Below, one piece after another: positions 5,820 to 6,521 of a stretch of 6,521 nt of DNA; the first letter of the stretch is position 1; every line of letters begins with the position of its first letter. Source of the stretch: Candidatus Elarobacter sp. (GTDB lineage: Bacteria > Vulcanimicrobiota > Vulcanimicrobiia > Vulcanimicrobiales > Vulcanimicrobiaceae). The notes beneath the pieces were generated by a model that worked only from the letters and a program-made list of their open reading frames with translations, had not been told where the DNA came from and searched no databases. Both the position numbers and the translations under genes were made by a program. The stretch is from NCBI GenBank assembly GCA_030150085.1, contig JASLGJ010000080.1, positions 1 to 6,521 on the forward strand, in the 5' to 3' direction.

Positions 5820-5830
5820 TATGGTGGCAC
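5806..5830. repeat. Nested short inverted repeats upstream of the transposase
   Basis: Two 5-base inverted pairs interleave here: CACCA (5806-5810) with TGGTG (5822-5826), and GTGCC (5813-5817) with GGCAC (5826-5830). They sit 23 bases before the transposase start, where the left end of the element or a transposase/regulator binding site would be expected. They are short and imperfect, and I cannot match them to a known terminal repeat. Confidence 0.3.
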
Positions 5831-5852
5831 AAGGCAGGCGTAACCTTGGAAC

Positions 5853-6521
5853 ATGGACGGGACGCCCAAGACGCTGCTGGAGGCGGTGACCTACTTCTCG
5901 GACCCGGATCGCGCGCACGCCTACGCGGTGATGATGCGCTGGCCGAACGGGATCGCGTGCCCGCGCATGGGTTGTGGCTCGGCCTCGGTCCAGGCCATCG
6001 CGACCCGGAAGATTTGGCGCTGTAAGGAGTGCAAGCGCCAGTTCTCGGTCCGCGTCGGCACGATCTTTGAGGACTCGCCGCTCCCGCTGACCAAGTGGCT
6101 CCCCGCCTTCTGGCTGCTGGCGAACACCAAGAACGGCACGTCGTCGTGCGAGCTAGCCCGCGCCCTGGGCGTGACCCAGAAAACGGCCTGGTTCATGCTT
6201 CACCGCATCCGCGAGGCGATGCGGACGCCGACCTTCAGCACCCGGTTCTCTGGCGAGGTGGAGGCCGACGAGACGTACGTGGGCGGCAAGGAGAAAAACA
6301 AGCGCGGGAACATCGGCCGGGCGCGCGCGGACGTGCCACCCGGGCCGAAGATTCCGAAGACGGTCGTGTTCGGGATGCTTCAGCGCGGCTCGGACGGCAA
6401 GAGCCGGGTTCGCGCGATGACCGTGCCGGACAACCGCCGCCGCACGCTGCTCCCCGCGCTGCTGGACAACGTGGCGGGCGGGACAACGCTCTATACCGAC
6501 GCCTGGAAGTCGTACGAGGAA
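5853..6521 (+). CDS. IS1595-family transposase, 5' part only
   Basis: The gene is cut by the right edge after exactly 223 in-frame codons without a stop. An N-terminal zinc ribbon is visible: C36-P-x-x-x-C41 and C57-K-E-C60 (WRCKECKRQFSVRVGT), followed by the helical linker PLTKWLPAFWLL. A helix-turn-helix-like segment SSCELARALGVTQKTAWFMLHRIREAM (97-123) is typical of this family. The DDE catalytic domain starts at GEVEADETYVGGK with Asp139, and the second aspartate is in LYTDAWKSY (Asp216); the third acidic residue lies beyond the window. The ATG at 5853 is the first start after an in-frame TAA at 5841-5843, with only a weak ribosome site. It diverges from the cca gene. No frameshift or premature stop is seen, so the visible part looks intact. 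Family assignment is confident; subgroup is not. Confidence 0.93.
   Translation, partial: MDGTPKTLLEAVTYFSDPDRAHAYAVMMRWPNGIACPRMGCGSASVQAIATRKIWRCKECKRQFSVRVGTIFEDSPLPLTKWLPAFWLLANTKNGTSSCELARALGVTQKTAWFMLHRIREAMRTPTFSTRFSGEVEADETYVGGKEKNKRGNIGRARADVPPGPKIPKTVVFGMLQRGSDGKSRVRAMTVPDNRRRTLLPALLDNVAGGTTLYTDAWKSYEE
5853..6521 (+). mobile_element. Partial IS1595-family insertion sequence (left portion)
   Basis: The transposase gene marks an insertion sequence next to a housekeeping operon. Its left boundary should lie in about 5700-5852 and its right end is outside the window, so neither terminal inverted repeats nor the target-site duplication can be confirmed. Coordinates given are the certain part only. 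Confidence 0.7.

Larger units (their letters stand above)
5657..5852. other. Intergenic control region between the tRNA nucleotidyltransferase gene and the transposase
   Basis: This 196-base gap separates two divergent genes. It holds two candidate minus-strand promoters (5666-5694 and 5791-5819), a dense G-run tract on the plus strand (5696-5747) and short inverted repeats near the transposase (5806-5830). The reading frames crossing it are GC-driven and lack supported starts. The left edge of the insertion element must lie somewhere here, but no defining terminal repeat or target duplication can be fixed because the other end is outside the window. Confidence 0.5.

Noticed and set aside
5620..5889. 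Small plus-strand open frame across the intergenic region (89 codons)
   Set aside because: It overlaps the cca start and the transposase start in another frame, has no ribosome site and reads as Gly/Arg-rich noise.
5921..6196. Minus-strand frame inside the transposase gene (91 codons)
   Set aside because: Antisense to the zinc-ribbon transposase coding region, with no independent support.

Overview
The window is very GC-rich bacterial DNA (roughly 70% by eye) with GTG and TTG starts, tight gene packing and 4-base stop/start overlaps. The gene content is chromosomal: tRNA maturation, chromosome segregation and thiamine synthesis. The lineage cannot be fixed from sequence alone. A GC-rich, poorly cultivated phylum (for example Eremiobacterota/WPS-2 or a relative) would fit, but that is an impression and not a demonstrated assignment.

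All genes from about 5656 down to 1 lie on the minus strand and read right to left. The order is: a CCA-adding-type tRNA nucleotidyltransferase with an HD domain (5656-4253); parA (4243-3449); parB (3452-2523, ATGA overlap with parA); a secreted two-domain protein of unknown function (2526-1684, GTGA overlap with parB); a 110-base spacer; a small lipoprotein (1573-1019); thiE (1005-367); and the 5' part of a divergent thiD-like kinase gene (317-1, running off the left edge). The first four form one compact block, probably a single transcript from promoters near 5666-5694 and/or 5791-5819. The last three form a second block behind a leader that contains a hairpin.

The ParABS system is complete within the window: a deviant-Walker ParA ATPase, a ParB CTPase with its N-terminal ParA-contact peptide, and a near-perfect parS site (4217-4232) embedded in codons 5-9 of parA. 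ThiE and the ThiD-like kinase supply consecutive steps of thiamine phosphate synthesis. The two exported proteins between the partition and thiamine genes have no recognised role.

The right end (5853-6521, plus strand) is the 5' portion of an IS1595-family transposase with a zinc ribbon and the first two DDE aspartates. It is the only mobile element seen and points away from the housekeeping block. The 196-base gap between it and the tRNA nucleotidyltransferase gene holds two candidate leftward promoters and an unusually dense G-run tract. No RNA genes, CRISPR arrays or convincing terminators were seen. I found no clear new defence or biosynthetic system; the points most worth checking are the intragenic parS, the secreted gene coupled to parB, the duplicated thiD start region and the control region upstream of the tRNA nucleotidyltransferase gene.
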